Source: Diacronema lutheri (Eukaryota > Haptophyta > Pavlovophyceae > Pavlovales > Pavlovaceae). From it: 64,000 nt of DNA. This document shows, one piece after another, positions 1 through 9,449 of this stretch. The stretch covers positions 62,001 through 126,000 of the forward strand of contig JAGTXO010000030.1 in assembly GCA_019448385.1 (NCBI GenBank), in the 5' to 3' direction. A program made the translations under genes and the position numbers. Position 1 is the stretch's first letter; the number at the start of each line of letters is the position of its first letter. The notes beneath the pieces are model-generated. The model worked only from the letters and a program-made list of their open reading frames with translations, did not search any database and was not told the DNA's origin.

Positions 1-2379
1 GCAGGCCGCCCGCGCTTGACAAGGCGATTGCAACGCGCCGCCGCGCGAGAAGATGTCGTACCGGTGACCGCGCCCCCACAGGCAGCCGTCCGGCACGCGG
101 TAGTCGGTCCACACGCCCTCGATGAAGCCCTCGCCCTGCGGCGCCGTGCGCTGCGCGCGCTCGCTCCCGCCCGCGCCGTCGCCGCGCTCGCGCACGCCGA
201 CCACGGCGGCGCGCAGCGGCGCATCCGCGCCGCCGTCGGCGCCGCGCGGCCGCGTGCCGCACGCGCGCTGGCCGAGCAGGCCGTGCACGCAGCCACGCGG
301 CGCGCACGCGCACGCCTCTACCGACGGCGCGAAGTGCGCGTCGAGGTAGGAGAAGCTCGCGTTCGCGCCCGCGCTGCCGCTGCGTACCAGCACCGCCGCG
401 CCCGCCGCGCGCGCGCACGCGCCCGACTCGGCGCGCGCGGCGGCACCGCCCGCCGCGCCGGCACGCAGCGCGAGCGCAGCGCACCGCTCGAGCTGCGCGT
501 GCAGCTCCGGTGGCAAAGCGCTCAGCACCTGCTGCCGCGTGAGCACGAGCGTGAAAACGCGCCGCCCATCGGCCCAGCCCGTGATGGTCAGCCGGCGCAA
601 CCGGCTGTCCACCGTCCGCAGCTTGCGGCTACCCACCGACGCGCCGGCGCTCAGCGCGCGGCGCGCGCGCACACGAGCGCCGTCGCGCACACGAGCGCCG
701 TCGCGCGCCGCGCCGCACGCGCGCACGCGCTCGATGCGCACCTCGCCGCCGCCGCCGCCGTCCGGCCCGTGTCGCGCGTCGTCGTGCTCGCCCGCGTCGT
801 CGGTCCACGCGCACGATGGCGGCGCGCTCCCGCCGCCATGCTCGCAGCGCAGCCACTCGACGAGCAGCTCGACCGCGCCCGGCAGCACCGGCGCATCGCC
901 GTCGCCGTCGCCGTCGACGGCGGCTGGCGCCACATCGTGCGCGGCGAACGCGAGCGCGCCGCTCTGATTTGCGTCGGCGCGCGCGCCAGACGCCCCGCCA
1001 TCCTCCCCGCCCGTCCCGCCCGCGCGCGTGGCCGGCGCAGCGCCGCGCTCGCCCTCAGCGCGCAGCCACGTGCGCCCCGCGCGCAGCGGCGTGCCGTTGA
1101 GCTCGAGCGCCGACGCGGAGCAGCCGTGCGCCTCGGAGTGCGCGCGCTGCTCGTGCACCGAGCGCAGCAGCAGCCGGTGCTCGTGCGGCGGCGTGGCGCG
1201 CGCTGCCCCTCCACCGTCCGCTGGCCCACCGTCTGCGCGCGCGCCGCGCGCTCTGCCGCCGCGCCTCAGCCGCAGCGTCACGCCCGCCAATTCGAGGACG
1301 GTCGACGTCAGGTCGTGCACGGCGAAACCGGCGGGCACGGCGGCGAAGCGCGCGTGGAGCTGCATGGCGGCCATGCTGATCAGGCTAAACGTTGCGTTCG
1401 CCTCGCCCGTCACCTCGTAGCGCACGCCGTCTGCGCCGGCGAAAAGCGGGTCGTCGCCCGCGCTGACGGGCGGCGACAGCGGCGGCTGCTCGCTCGCGGA
1501 TGCGAGCATCGTCGGTGCGGTGGAGGTGCCACGCGCGCCAGCGCCGTGGGCGATCTCGGCCAGCCGGCGCCCCGCCGCCATCTCCTCCGGGACGAAGCCC
1601 GCCGCGTCCGCCCGCCGCTGCGCGCGCTGCGACGGCCGTCGGCGCACGGCCGCGGCTGCCGCGGCGGACGGCGGCACGGCGGTGCACAGCGCGGCGATGC
1701 GCGGCGAGATGGGCTGGGCAAAGGCGTTGGTGACGCGCTGCGTGGACGTGTCCGTCAGCTCGCACGCGTCCAGCTGCGTGAGCGCCGCCAGCTCAGTCGG
1801 CAGCGCGCCGCGCAGCCGATTGCGCGGCAGCTGCAGCAGCGTGAGCGCTGAGAGGGCACCGAGCTCGGTCGGGACCGCGCCGCTCAACTGGTTGGAGGCA
1901 AGGCCGAGACGCTCGAGCGCGCGCAGCCTGCCGAGCTCGGTCGGGATACGCCCGCCCACCCCGCTCGCCTCGATGCGCAGCTCGCGCAAGCGCGCGAGGC
2001 GGCCGAGCTCGGTCGGGAGCGACGCGCCGGCGAGCGGCGCGCGGCTCGCCACGACGCGCAAGAGCTGCAGATTCGAGGCGAGGCCGAGCTCAGTGGGCAA
2101 CGTGCCCGTGAGGAGCGCGCCCGACGCGTCGAGCGCCGTGAGCGAGCCCAACCACCCCAGCTCGGTCGGCAGCGAGCCCGTCGCCGATGGTCCGAGGACG
2201 AGCTCCGTGCAGCCGCTGAGCGCGCCGGCGGCGGCGCGCGAGGCGTGGCGAGCGTCGGCGGCCGCGAGGCACGCAGCGGCTCCCGTCGCGTCATCCGCGC
2301 GCGCCGCGCGCGTGCCGAGCCGGAGCAGCAACGCGACGGCGAGGAGAATCCGCGCCGGCCCCCCACCCGATGCCATCAT
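1..2379 (-). CDS. Secreted leucine-rich-repeat protein, C-terminus beyond window
   Basis: A reverse-strand gene that leaves the window at base 1 after 793 residues with no in-frame stop. It starts at a double Met (2379, 2376). Residues 1-28 look like a signal peptide (core ILLAVALLL, cleavage after ARA). Residues about 68-195 hold at least six leucine-rich repeats with the signature P-T-E-L-G, the plant/algal extracellular type. They close with a capping segment (C-E-L-T ... T-N-A-F ... L-C) that recurs in the LRR gene at 22694. The following 600 residues match no family I recognise; they contain N-x-S/T sites (NATFSL, NASFSY) and several Cys, which fits a secreted or surface protein. No membrane helix is visible up to the edge. 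The role is unknown; ligand or cell-wall recognition is inference from the repeats. No intron is needed in the visible part. Confidence 0.8.
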   Translation of the reverse strand, partial: MMASGGGPARILLAVALLLRLGTRAARADDATGAAACLAAADARHASRAAAGALSGCTELVLGPSATGSLPTELGWLGSLTALDASGALLTGTLPTELGLASNLQLLRVVASRAPLAGASLPTELGRLARLRELRIEASGVGGRIPTELGRLRALERLGLASNQLSGAVPTELGALSALTLLQLPRNRLRGALPTELAALTQLDACELTDTSTQRVTNAFAQPISPRIAALCTAVPPSAAAAAAVRRRPSQRAQRRADAAGFVPEEMAAGRRLAEIAHGAGARGTSTAPTMLASASEQPPLSPPVSAGDDPLFAGADGVRYEVTGEANATFSLISMAAMQLHARFAAVPAGFAVHDLTSTVLELAGVTLRLRRGGRARGARADGGPADGGGAARATPPHEHRLLLRSVHEQRAHSEAHGCSASALELNGTPLRAGRTWLRAEGERGAAPATRAGGTGGEDGGASGARADANQSGALAFAAHDVAPAAVDGDGDGDAPVLPGAVELLVEWLRCEHGGGSAPPSCAWTDDAGEHDDARHGPDGGGGGEVRIERVRACGAARDGARVRDGARVRARRALSAGASVGSRKLRTVDSRLRRLTITGWADGRRVFTLVLTRQQVLSALPPELHAQLERCAALALRAGAAGGAAARAESGACARAAGAAVLVRSGSAGANASFSYLDAHFAPSVEACACAPRGCVHGLLGQRACGTRPRGADGGADAPLRAAVVGVRERGDGAGGSERAQRTAPQGEGFIEGVWTDYRVPDGCLWGRGHRYDIFSRGGALQSPCQARAAC

Positions 2380-2500
2380 TTCTGCCGGCTGCTTTTCACT
2401 TTTTGGTCTCGATGGGTAGTCCGATATCCATACCCCCATACCCATAACAGCTTCTTCTCTTTTCTTAAAAGTGTCTTTAAAGGGAAGGGCCCTTCCAACT
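2380..2500 (-). promoter_or_regulatory. AT-rich upstream region of the LRR gene, with ATGGGGGTATGGATAT motif
   Basis: About 120 bases upstream of the Met at 2379 are much richer in A and T than the flanks. Read on the reverse strand, 2424-2447 contains TTATGGGTATGGGGGTATGG followed by ATAT. A close variant lies upstream of the second LRR gene (22630-22653). No TATA box can be assigned with confidence. The promoter role is inferred from position and from the shared motif. Confidence 0.4.
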
Positions 2501-2501
2501 C

Positions 2502-2597
2502 GGCACCAGGTGCCGCGCCGGCCGACCATCACATGGTTGCGCCAGGCCCGGGGTGACACCTGGTGCAAGCTGCATGTGATGGCACCTGGTGCAAGCT
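2502..2597. repeat. Nested inverted and direct repeats around GCACCAGGTGC
   Basis: GGCACCAGGTGCC (2502-2514) is a palindrome around a central base. CACCTGGTGCAAGCT occurs twice (2557-2571, 2583-2597). CCATCACATG (2525-2534) is inverted as CATGTGATGG (2573-2582). Together the outer and inner arms could form an interrupted hairpin just downstream of, and touching, the stop of the ABC-F gene. It may be a 3'-end processing structure or a small mobile-element remnant; the sequence does not say which. Confidence 0.55.
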
Positions 2598-4853
2598 ACT
2601 CGCTCGCCGGGGCGGGCAGCTTGCGCAGCTGCTGCGCGCGGTACTTGTCGAACGACTCGGCGCGCTTCACGCGCCCGCCGCCCACGACCCAGACCTCGTT
2701 GGCCACCTGCGAGACGAAGAACTGGTCGTGCGAGACGAGGATCACCGCGCCCTCAAATTTGACGACGCACGCGGCGAGTGCGGCGACCGACTCGAGGTCG
2801 AGGTTGTTGGTCGGCTCGTCGAGCACGAGCACGTGCGGCTCGACGTACGAGACGGCGGCGAGCGCGACGCGCGAGCGCTGCCCGCCCGACAGCCCGTGCG
2901 CGGGCACCGCCTGCTTGGCGGTCGGCACGCCCATCCGATCGAGGTGCGAGCGCAGCAGGCTGTCGTGCCCCACCGAGCCGTCGCCGGGGAAGCGCGCGCG
3001 CATGAACTCGAGCGGCGTCTTGTCCAGGTCGAGCTGGTCGGCGTGGTGCTGCGTGACGATCGCGATGCGCGCCTGCGCCTTGCGCCGCACCTCCCCGGCA
3101 GTCGGCTGCAGCTCGCCCGTCAGCAGCCGCACGAGCGTCGTCTTGCCTGCGCGCAGCCACGCGCGGGGCGGCGCGGCACGCGGCGCGGCGCGCTCGGCGT
3201 GCGCGCGCGCGCGCACGCCGCACATCGGCGCGCGCAGGGCGCCGCCACGCGGCGCGCACCGTTGCCGTTCTCGCCGAGCAGCACGATGCGCGACGTGCTG
3301 TCGACGCCCAGCTCGACGTCGCGCAGCAACGGTGGTGCCGTGCCGTGTGGCGCGTAGCTGAAGGAGACGGCGCGCAGCTGGACGAGGAAGCCGTCGAGGC
3401 GGCCGCCGCTCTTGAGGTCGAGCGGCAGCTCGATGTCCTCCTGCAGGGCGGCAAGCTCTTCCGCCTGCGCCTCCGCCTGCTCGCTCAGCTTGTCCGCCTG
3501 CTTGGCCTTCATCGCCATCTTGTTGATCGACGACGACGAGCCGCCATACTTAAAGCCATGGCCGGCGTACTCGCGCAGCTCCTTGATCTCGGCGCGGCGG
3601 AGCTCGTCCTGCCGCGCGAAGGCGAGCTGCTGCTCGGCGCGCCTCTTCGCCCAGAGCGCGTACGAGCCGCGACTCTGCGTGAGGGTGCGCGAGACCGCCG
3701 AGAGGTGCAGCGTGTCCGAGCAGACCTCGTCGAGGAAGCAGCGGTCGTGCGAGACGATCGCGATGATGCGCTCGGACCAGACCGCGCTCGTCGTGAGCTC
3801 GCGCGCGAGCCAGAGCACAGCGCCAATCGACAGGTGGTTGGTCGGCTCGTCGAGGAGGAGCACGTCAGGCTTTGCAAAGATGGCGGCAGAAAGCATCGTG
3901 CGCACGCGCCAGCCGCCCGACAGCGCGCCGAGCGGGCGCGCGCGCAGCTCGGCGGAGAAGCCCAGATTGATGAGCAGCTGCTCCGCGCGCGCCGCCGCCG
4001 TGTGCGCCTCGATCGCCTCGAGCTGCGCGTGGAGCGCCTGCTGCCGCGCGCCGTCAATCTCAGCGCCACGCAGCGCGGCCGCGTCCATCTGCGCGAGCTC
4101 GGCGAGAAGCAGCCGGCGCTCAACATCCGCGTCAACGACGATGTCGAGCGGCGTCATGCGCAGCGACTCGTCCGTCAAGCTCACCTCCTGCGAGACAGAA
4201 TGCACCGTGACCGCCGGGTGGATCGCGCCGACGCGCCGCGCGGCGAGCGCGCGCAGCAACGTTGTCTTGCCGCAGCCGTTGCGCCCAATAAGGCCGTACC
4301 GGCGGCCTCGCTGCAGCGAGAAGCTCGCGCGCTCGAGCAGGTCGGGCCCGCCGCCCGGATTGGCCATCGAAAAGTTGTGCGCATCGATCGGGCCGAGGTA
4401 CGCGCCCTGCGCCGCGCGCAGTCGCACGGCCGCCTCGCGCGCCGCGTGCAGGTCGGCGTCGAGCTCGGCCTGTTCGCGCAGCAACCGCTCGACCTTGCTG
4501 GCAACGCCCTTGGCACCCGCCTTCCCGCCGCCGCCCTTTGGCGCCGCCGCCGCGCGCAACGACTTGTCCGCGTCGGCGCTGCCGCCGTCCGCCGCGGGCG
4601 CATCTGCCGCGCCGCCCGCCGTGACCGCCTCGGCTTTGCGCGCCTCGCGCTCGGCGCGCTTGGCGGCCGCGAGCTCCTTGCGCTCGTCCTTGGAGAGCTT
4701 CTTCTCAAAGAGCTCAGTCACACCCTGGTCCACCGCCGACTTGGTGACCATCTTCTCGACGAGCGAGAGCAGGTGGTCGTCGACGAGCGTCGCATCGAGC
4801 GCGCGCGCCTCGGCGCGCTCCTCCTCGCGCTTCTTGCGCTCGGACTTGCCCAT
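2596..4853 (-). CDS. ABC-F family ATPase (GCN20/ABCF-like), two exons
   Basis: A soluble twin-ATPase of the ABC-F class, which acts on ribosomes or translation and has no membrane domain. Exons are 4853-3260 and 3146-2596, giving 714 residues, the usual ABCF1/ABCF2 size. A charged Lys/Glu-rich N-terminus (MGKSERKKREEERAEAR) precedes NBD1, which has Walker A GRNGCGKTT, signature LSGGW and Walker B DEPTNHL. The interdomain linker contains the YAGHG/YGG segment. NBD2 has Walker A GENGNGKTT, LSGGQRSR, and DEPTNNLDLES followed by SHDQFF. The 113-base intron (3147-3259, GTGCGC...GCGCAG, phase 1) splits the NBD2 Walker A codon for Gly; only its removal restores GENGNGKTT. The intron holds a 26-base perfect palindrome at 3195-3220. 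There is no targeting leader, so a cytosolic location is expected. Confidence 0.93.
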
Positions 4854-5015
4854 CGCGAGCTAGCGGTGCGCGTGCGGGCGGGAGCCCGGGGGCGCGGTCA
4901 AACGCCGGCTCTTGCGCGGTCGACACGCGGCGCCTCCTCGACACGCGCGGACGACGCGTCCTGGTACCGGCGGGATTCGTACGATGGCGGCTTCACAATG
5001 AGACATACGGATCAG

Positions 5016-7684
5016 TTATTCAGTGGGCGGGTCGTCGCGCTCGCGCACCTCCTCGGCACCCTCGCCCTCCACGGCCGCGGCCAAATCAAAATCGACGCGC
5101 GCCTCCGCGACGGGCGGTGGCTCCGCACCGCCGCCGTGCGCGTCGCCCGCATTGCCGCCGCCATGCGCGCCGGCGTCGGCGGTTGCCGCCACGGCCTCGG
5201 CGGCCGCGGCTGCGCCGCCGTCGGCGCCGCCGTCGGCGCCGCCGTCGGCGCCGCCGTCGGCGGCCGCGCCACTGTGCGCGCCGAGCGCCTCGCCATCGAG
5301 CGCGTTCGCCAGCGTCGGCTCGCCCACGCCATCCGCCGCGCCGCCGTCGCGCGCGGGCGCGGGCGTGTCGCGCGCGTCGGCGTCGTCGGGGGTCGCCCGG
5401 TGTCTTTCACCCACGCGCGTCTCGACAGCCGGGGCCACGCCGTCCGCAGCGGGCGCGAGATCCGACGGCGGCTCGCCGCGTGGCGCGTGCGCCGCGCCGT
5501 CCTCGCGCCCTGCCGCCGCGTGCATCGCCCGCTTGAGCAGGCCGCTCGCGCCGCCCGCCTCGCCATCGTTACCCGTCGCATGCTCGGCCGCCGCATCGAG
5601 GAGCTGGGCGCTGGGCACAAACTGGCCCGCGTCAAAGCCATCGAAGAGCGCGGGGAGCAGCGCGTGCTGCAGCGGCAGCGCCGGCCAGTCGGGCAGCAGC
5701 GCATCGTGCGCCGCGTACCCGAGCTCATTGTTCGGACTGTACCCGAGCTCCGTATCCGGACTGTGCCCGAGCTCGTTGTCCGGACTGGGAAGGGCGATGG
5801 GGTGGGGGAAGGGGAGGGGGGGGGGGGGGGGGGGGGGGGGGGCGTATGCGTGCGCGTGCGCGGCGCGCCTGAGCGCTCACGCGGGGCCGCGCGCGCGCGC
5901 AGGCGCGGCGCGCGCTCGCGCTCATTATCCCCCCCCCTCTTCCCCCACCCCATCGCCCCTCCCAGTCCGGGTCGGGCACAGTCCGGGCAACGAGCTCGGG
6001 CACGCTCGCGCTCATCCATGCGGGCGGGCGGGGCTTTTCGCGCTGCTCGTGGCGACGTACCCGTCACGCTCATCGACGAGGAGGTGGTAGAAGGGCTGCG
6101 CACGGCCGCGCGCAAGCAGATGCACGCCGTGCGCCTCAGCCCACGCGTCCGGCATCTCGCACGACGGGTCGGCGCCGATGACGACGGCACGGTAGCGTAG
6201 CCGCGCGTGCACGACACACTGGCCGAGCCGAAGGGGGCGGCCGCTCACGCCGACGCCCTCAGCCGGCGCGCCGGTATCGGCGGAGGAGGACGCGCGTGCG
6301 GCAAGCGCACCGTCGCGAGCATGCACGAGTTGCTGCTGCTCCTGCGCCCACAGCCGCAGCCATTGCTGCTTCCCCTGCGCGTGCGCCTGCTGCCACCACG
6401 CCAGCCCCGCGCGCGCGCCGTCGCCGGTGGCCGCAGCGTCGCTGTCGGCGGGCTCGGCGCCACCGGCAGCGGCGGGCGGCGGCTCGGGCTCGCACCGAAT
6501 GTCGACGGGCGGCGCGTCGCGGCCGAGGGACGCGCGGGAGAATGCGGGGTGTGCGCACAGCGCGGGGCTGTGCAGCTCGACCACGTAGCGGCAGGTGGAG
6601 ACCTCTTTGATGGCCGACACGTGCGATGGCTGGTGGAGCGCGCAGTAGATTCGCACCTCCGTCTCGCGGGGCGCGCCCGTCAACTCGCACAGCGTGCCAT
6701 TGCCGTACGTCTGCCTGAAGTAGGGCCCACTCGTGGTCTTGCCGCCGCCCGCCGCCGCCGCCGCCGCCGCCGCACCGCCACCATTCAGGCCGCCGGCCGC
6801 GCCCGCCGCGCTGCCGACCGCGGCCGTGCTCTCGTCGACGAGCTCGCCCGAGACGAAGAAGTCGGCGCCACCCGCGCCCAATGCCGCCGCATGCGGCGGC
6901 CGCGCGCCGCCGTGCGCCGTGCGCAGGATCGTGCCGAGCGCGCTCGCCGCCGCGATCGCCGAGCCCGCGGCACCCGCGGCCACGCCGCTCGTCGAGACGG
7001 GCGGCGCGCCGTCGGGCGTCCAGTATGCGCCGAGGGTGTAGTCCTGCGCACGGCGCGCACGCGACCACCGCGGCGCACGGCCACGCGCGCGCAGAGCGGG
7101 AGGCGCGCGCGCGCGGCGTGTGAGCGGCGCGCGCTGCGTGCGCGGTGCGCGCGCACGCGCGCGCGCGCGCGCACCTGCAGGACCGTGTGCTTCTCCTGGT
7201 GGAACTGGCGGACGGAGCGGAAGAGGCAGACCTCGTACGTCCACCAGCCCTCGAGCCGGTAGAAGCAGCTCCCCGAGAGCGGCCGCAGCAGCGCGGCGAG
7301 GAGCGCGACCGACCTCGTCGGCGCGCCGACGTCTGCGCCGCCCTCCGCGCCGTCGTTCGCCTTGGCCTCGGGGTCGGCGGCCGCGCCGTCGGGGTCGGCG
7401 TCCGCGTCCGCGAGCGCCGCGACGGGCAGGTGGCAGCGGTACAGCCGCCCGTCCTTTTTGCGCATGCGCACCACGCGCGTCGCGCCATCCGCAGGGCGCG
7501 CGGCCGGCGGCAGCGGCCGCGCGAGGAGCTGCACGTTGTACCTGGCGCCGCCGCGCTGGCTTTCGAGGTCCGAGTTGCCCAGCACCGTCGTCACCATCGG
7601 CGCCTGCTCTGCGCGCTCAGGGGCGAGCGCGAGCGCGAGCGCGAGCGCAGCCAGCGTCGTGCATCGCGGGCGGCAGGCGCCCAT
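5016..7684 (-). CDS. OS-9-like MRH lectin fused to a YccV/HspQ-like domain
   Basis: Predicted ER-lumen lectin for mannose-trimmed glycoproteins in ER-associated degradation. Exons are 7684-7175, 7043-6061 and 5736-5016 (737 residues with the nearest acceptor). Residues 1-28 form a signal peptide rich in Ala and Leu. The MRH domain opens with GSCFYRLEGWWTYEVC, including the double Trp typical of OS-9, then Q-x-H-x-E. It continues with the NGTLCEL, RETEV and C-R-Y-V segments that supply the other Cys, Arg and Glu positions. Residues about 440-498 match the YccV/HspQ (hemimethylated-DNA-binding-like) fold: RLGQCVVHARLRYRAVVIG, then RGRAQPFYHLLVDERDG. The acidic Ala/Gly-rich tail is low complexity. 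Intron 1 (7044-7174) is GTGCGC...GCGCAG. Intron 2 (5737-6060) is described separately. The lectin-YccV combination is unfamiliar to me. Confidence 0.85.
5737..6060 (-). other. Intron with long inverted arms and three tandem acceptors
   Basis: The donor on the reverse strand is G|GTACGT (exon ends at 6061). Three acceptors of the form CAG|TCCG lie exactly 24 bases apart, giving exon starts at 5784, 5760 and 5736; all keep the frame and add or remove the 8-residue unit E-L-G-Y-S-P-N-N. Just inside the ends, the arms at 5930-6003 and 5763-5830 are near-perfect inverted copies (CCCGAGCTCGTTG, CCGGACT, GGGCGATGGGGTGGGGGAA) apart from a 16-base insertion in one arm. A G-rich run sits on the 5' side and a run of about 25 C on the 3' side, so the transcript could fold into a long hairpin. 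The structure resembles introner or MITE-like elements; that origin is inference. Confidence 0.7.
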
Positions 7685-7731
7685 TGCTGGCGACTCGTTG
7701 CAAAAGCCGTGGACGAGAGCGCAGTGGGGCG

Positions 7732-9394
7732 ATGGCGCCGTCGGCGGTGCCGGGCGGCGCGGACGCTCCCGCGCGGGCGCCGTCGCCCGAGCGCGGTCGC
7801 CTTCGCCCGCTCTCCGCGCGCTTCTCCGACCTCCTCGTCGAGTCTGCCGTCGAGAGCGCGCGGCGCGCGCTCGGCCGCATCGCGCACGGCGCGCGCGAGC
7901 GCGAGCGCGCGGCGGGAGGCGCGCCGGCGGCGGCCATGGACGTCGTTGTCGAGCCGGAGGCGGAGCTGTCTGTCGTGCGCGACGACGCGCTCGCCTTTGG
8001 TCCCGCCGCGCCCACGCGCCCCGCGGACGCGCACGCCGGCCGTGGCGAGCCGCTCGCCGCGCGCGACGGCGCGGGCGGCGCGGCGGCGGGTGACGCCGAG
8101 CGCCGCGCGCACGACGGGCCATGGGCTGCGCTCTGGGAGGACGACGCGGCGCGCGCGGCGCAAGCGCGCGCGCACGGGTGCACCGCGGATGCGGCGCGCG
8201 CGGCTTCACGCGCGCGCCGCGCCCGCGCCGCGCCCGCGCACGGCGCGCGAGTACCGCCCGCCGCGGCCGCTCTGGGCGGGTGCGCGCCCCTATGCGCGCC
8301 GTCGGCCGATGCGGCGACCGCGCCCGGCGTCGTTGGCGCGCTGCTTGGCGCGCGTCGCGCGTCCGAACCGAGCGTCGCCGACGAGGCCGAGGCGCGGAGG
8401 CACGCGCCGCTGAGCACATCGCACTGGGAGGCGCACGTGCAGTGGGGCGGCGAGGGCGACGAGGGCGAGGGCGGGCACGACGACGCGCAGCGCACGGACG
8501 GGCGCATGCGCGCAGCGGCGGAGTGCGAGGTGACGGAGGGTGACGATGGCGACGACACGGACACGCTCGCGCGCGACGGCGCGGACGAGGCGCGCGACGC
8601 GGCCGGCGTGGGCGGTGCGGCGGGGGTGGTCGGTGCGCGTCTCCATGGGTCGCCTGCGCCGCATCAGATGCGCGCGGCCCCGGCCGCGCTGCCCGCCGGC
8701 ACGCCCGCGAGCGCGCACGCCGCGCACGCCGCGCACGCCGCACTGTGTGCGGCAGGCGTCGCGCCAACTGTCGCCGAGCTGCTGGCGAGTGGCTTTGGAT
8801 GCCGCTCGTTGCGCGATGGCGGTTGGGCGGCGCGGGTGGAGTGGGGCGATTCGCCGGGCGAGGCGGGCGAACCCACGCGCGCCACCTCGCCTCCGCCGCT
8901 GCTTCTCGACGTGAACGATGCGGAGGCCATCATTTCCCTCGATTTGCTCTGTGCTGCCGCACCGCACCGCCAGCCCCAGCACCAGCACCAGCATCAGCAC
9001 CACCACCACCACCACCACCACCACCACCACCAGCCCGCGCGGGGCGAGCGGCGCGCGGGTCGGCAGCGGCGGGCGGCCGCGGCCGGTGCGGCCACGGCCG
9101 CGCTGATGCCACCACCGCCGCCGCCGCCGCCGATGCTCTTGCCGCCCGCCGGTGGCGCGGGCAGCGCGTGCACGGCGCTCGTCGGCAGCGCGCCGTCACG
9201 CGCGCCATCGACCGCGCCACCAACCGCGCCGCTCGTGCGCGCCGCCGACGGCCGGCCGCGCGGCCGACCCAAGGGCAAGCGCGCGGCCGACATGGCGCGC
9301 GCGCGCGGCGGCGCGGTCGACGGCGCGGTCGATGGCGGCGGCGCGGCGGGCGCGGAGCACACGGTCGGCGCGGGCGCGGACGCGCGCGCGTCGT

Positions 9395-9449
<55 letters not shown>

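Noticed and set aside
3345-6200. 951-codon forward frame across the ABC-F and OS-9 genes
   Set aside because: Shadow of two well-supported reverse-strand genes; low-complexity Arg/Ala composition, and it crosses the OS-9 intron.
7120-7731. Upstream extension of the TAF1 frame
   Set aside because: It lies antisense to the OS-9 signal peptide and first exon and is Arg/Ala-rich; the Met at 7732 is the first sensible start.
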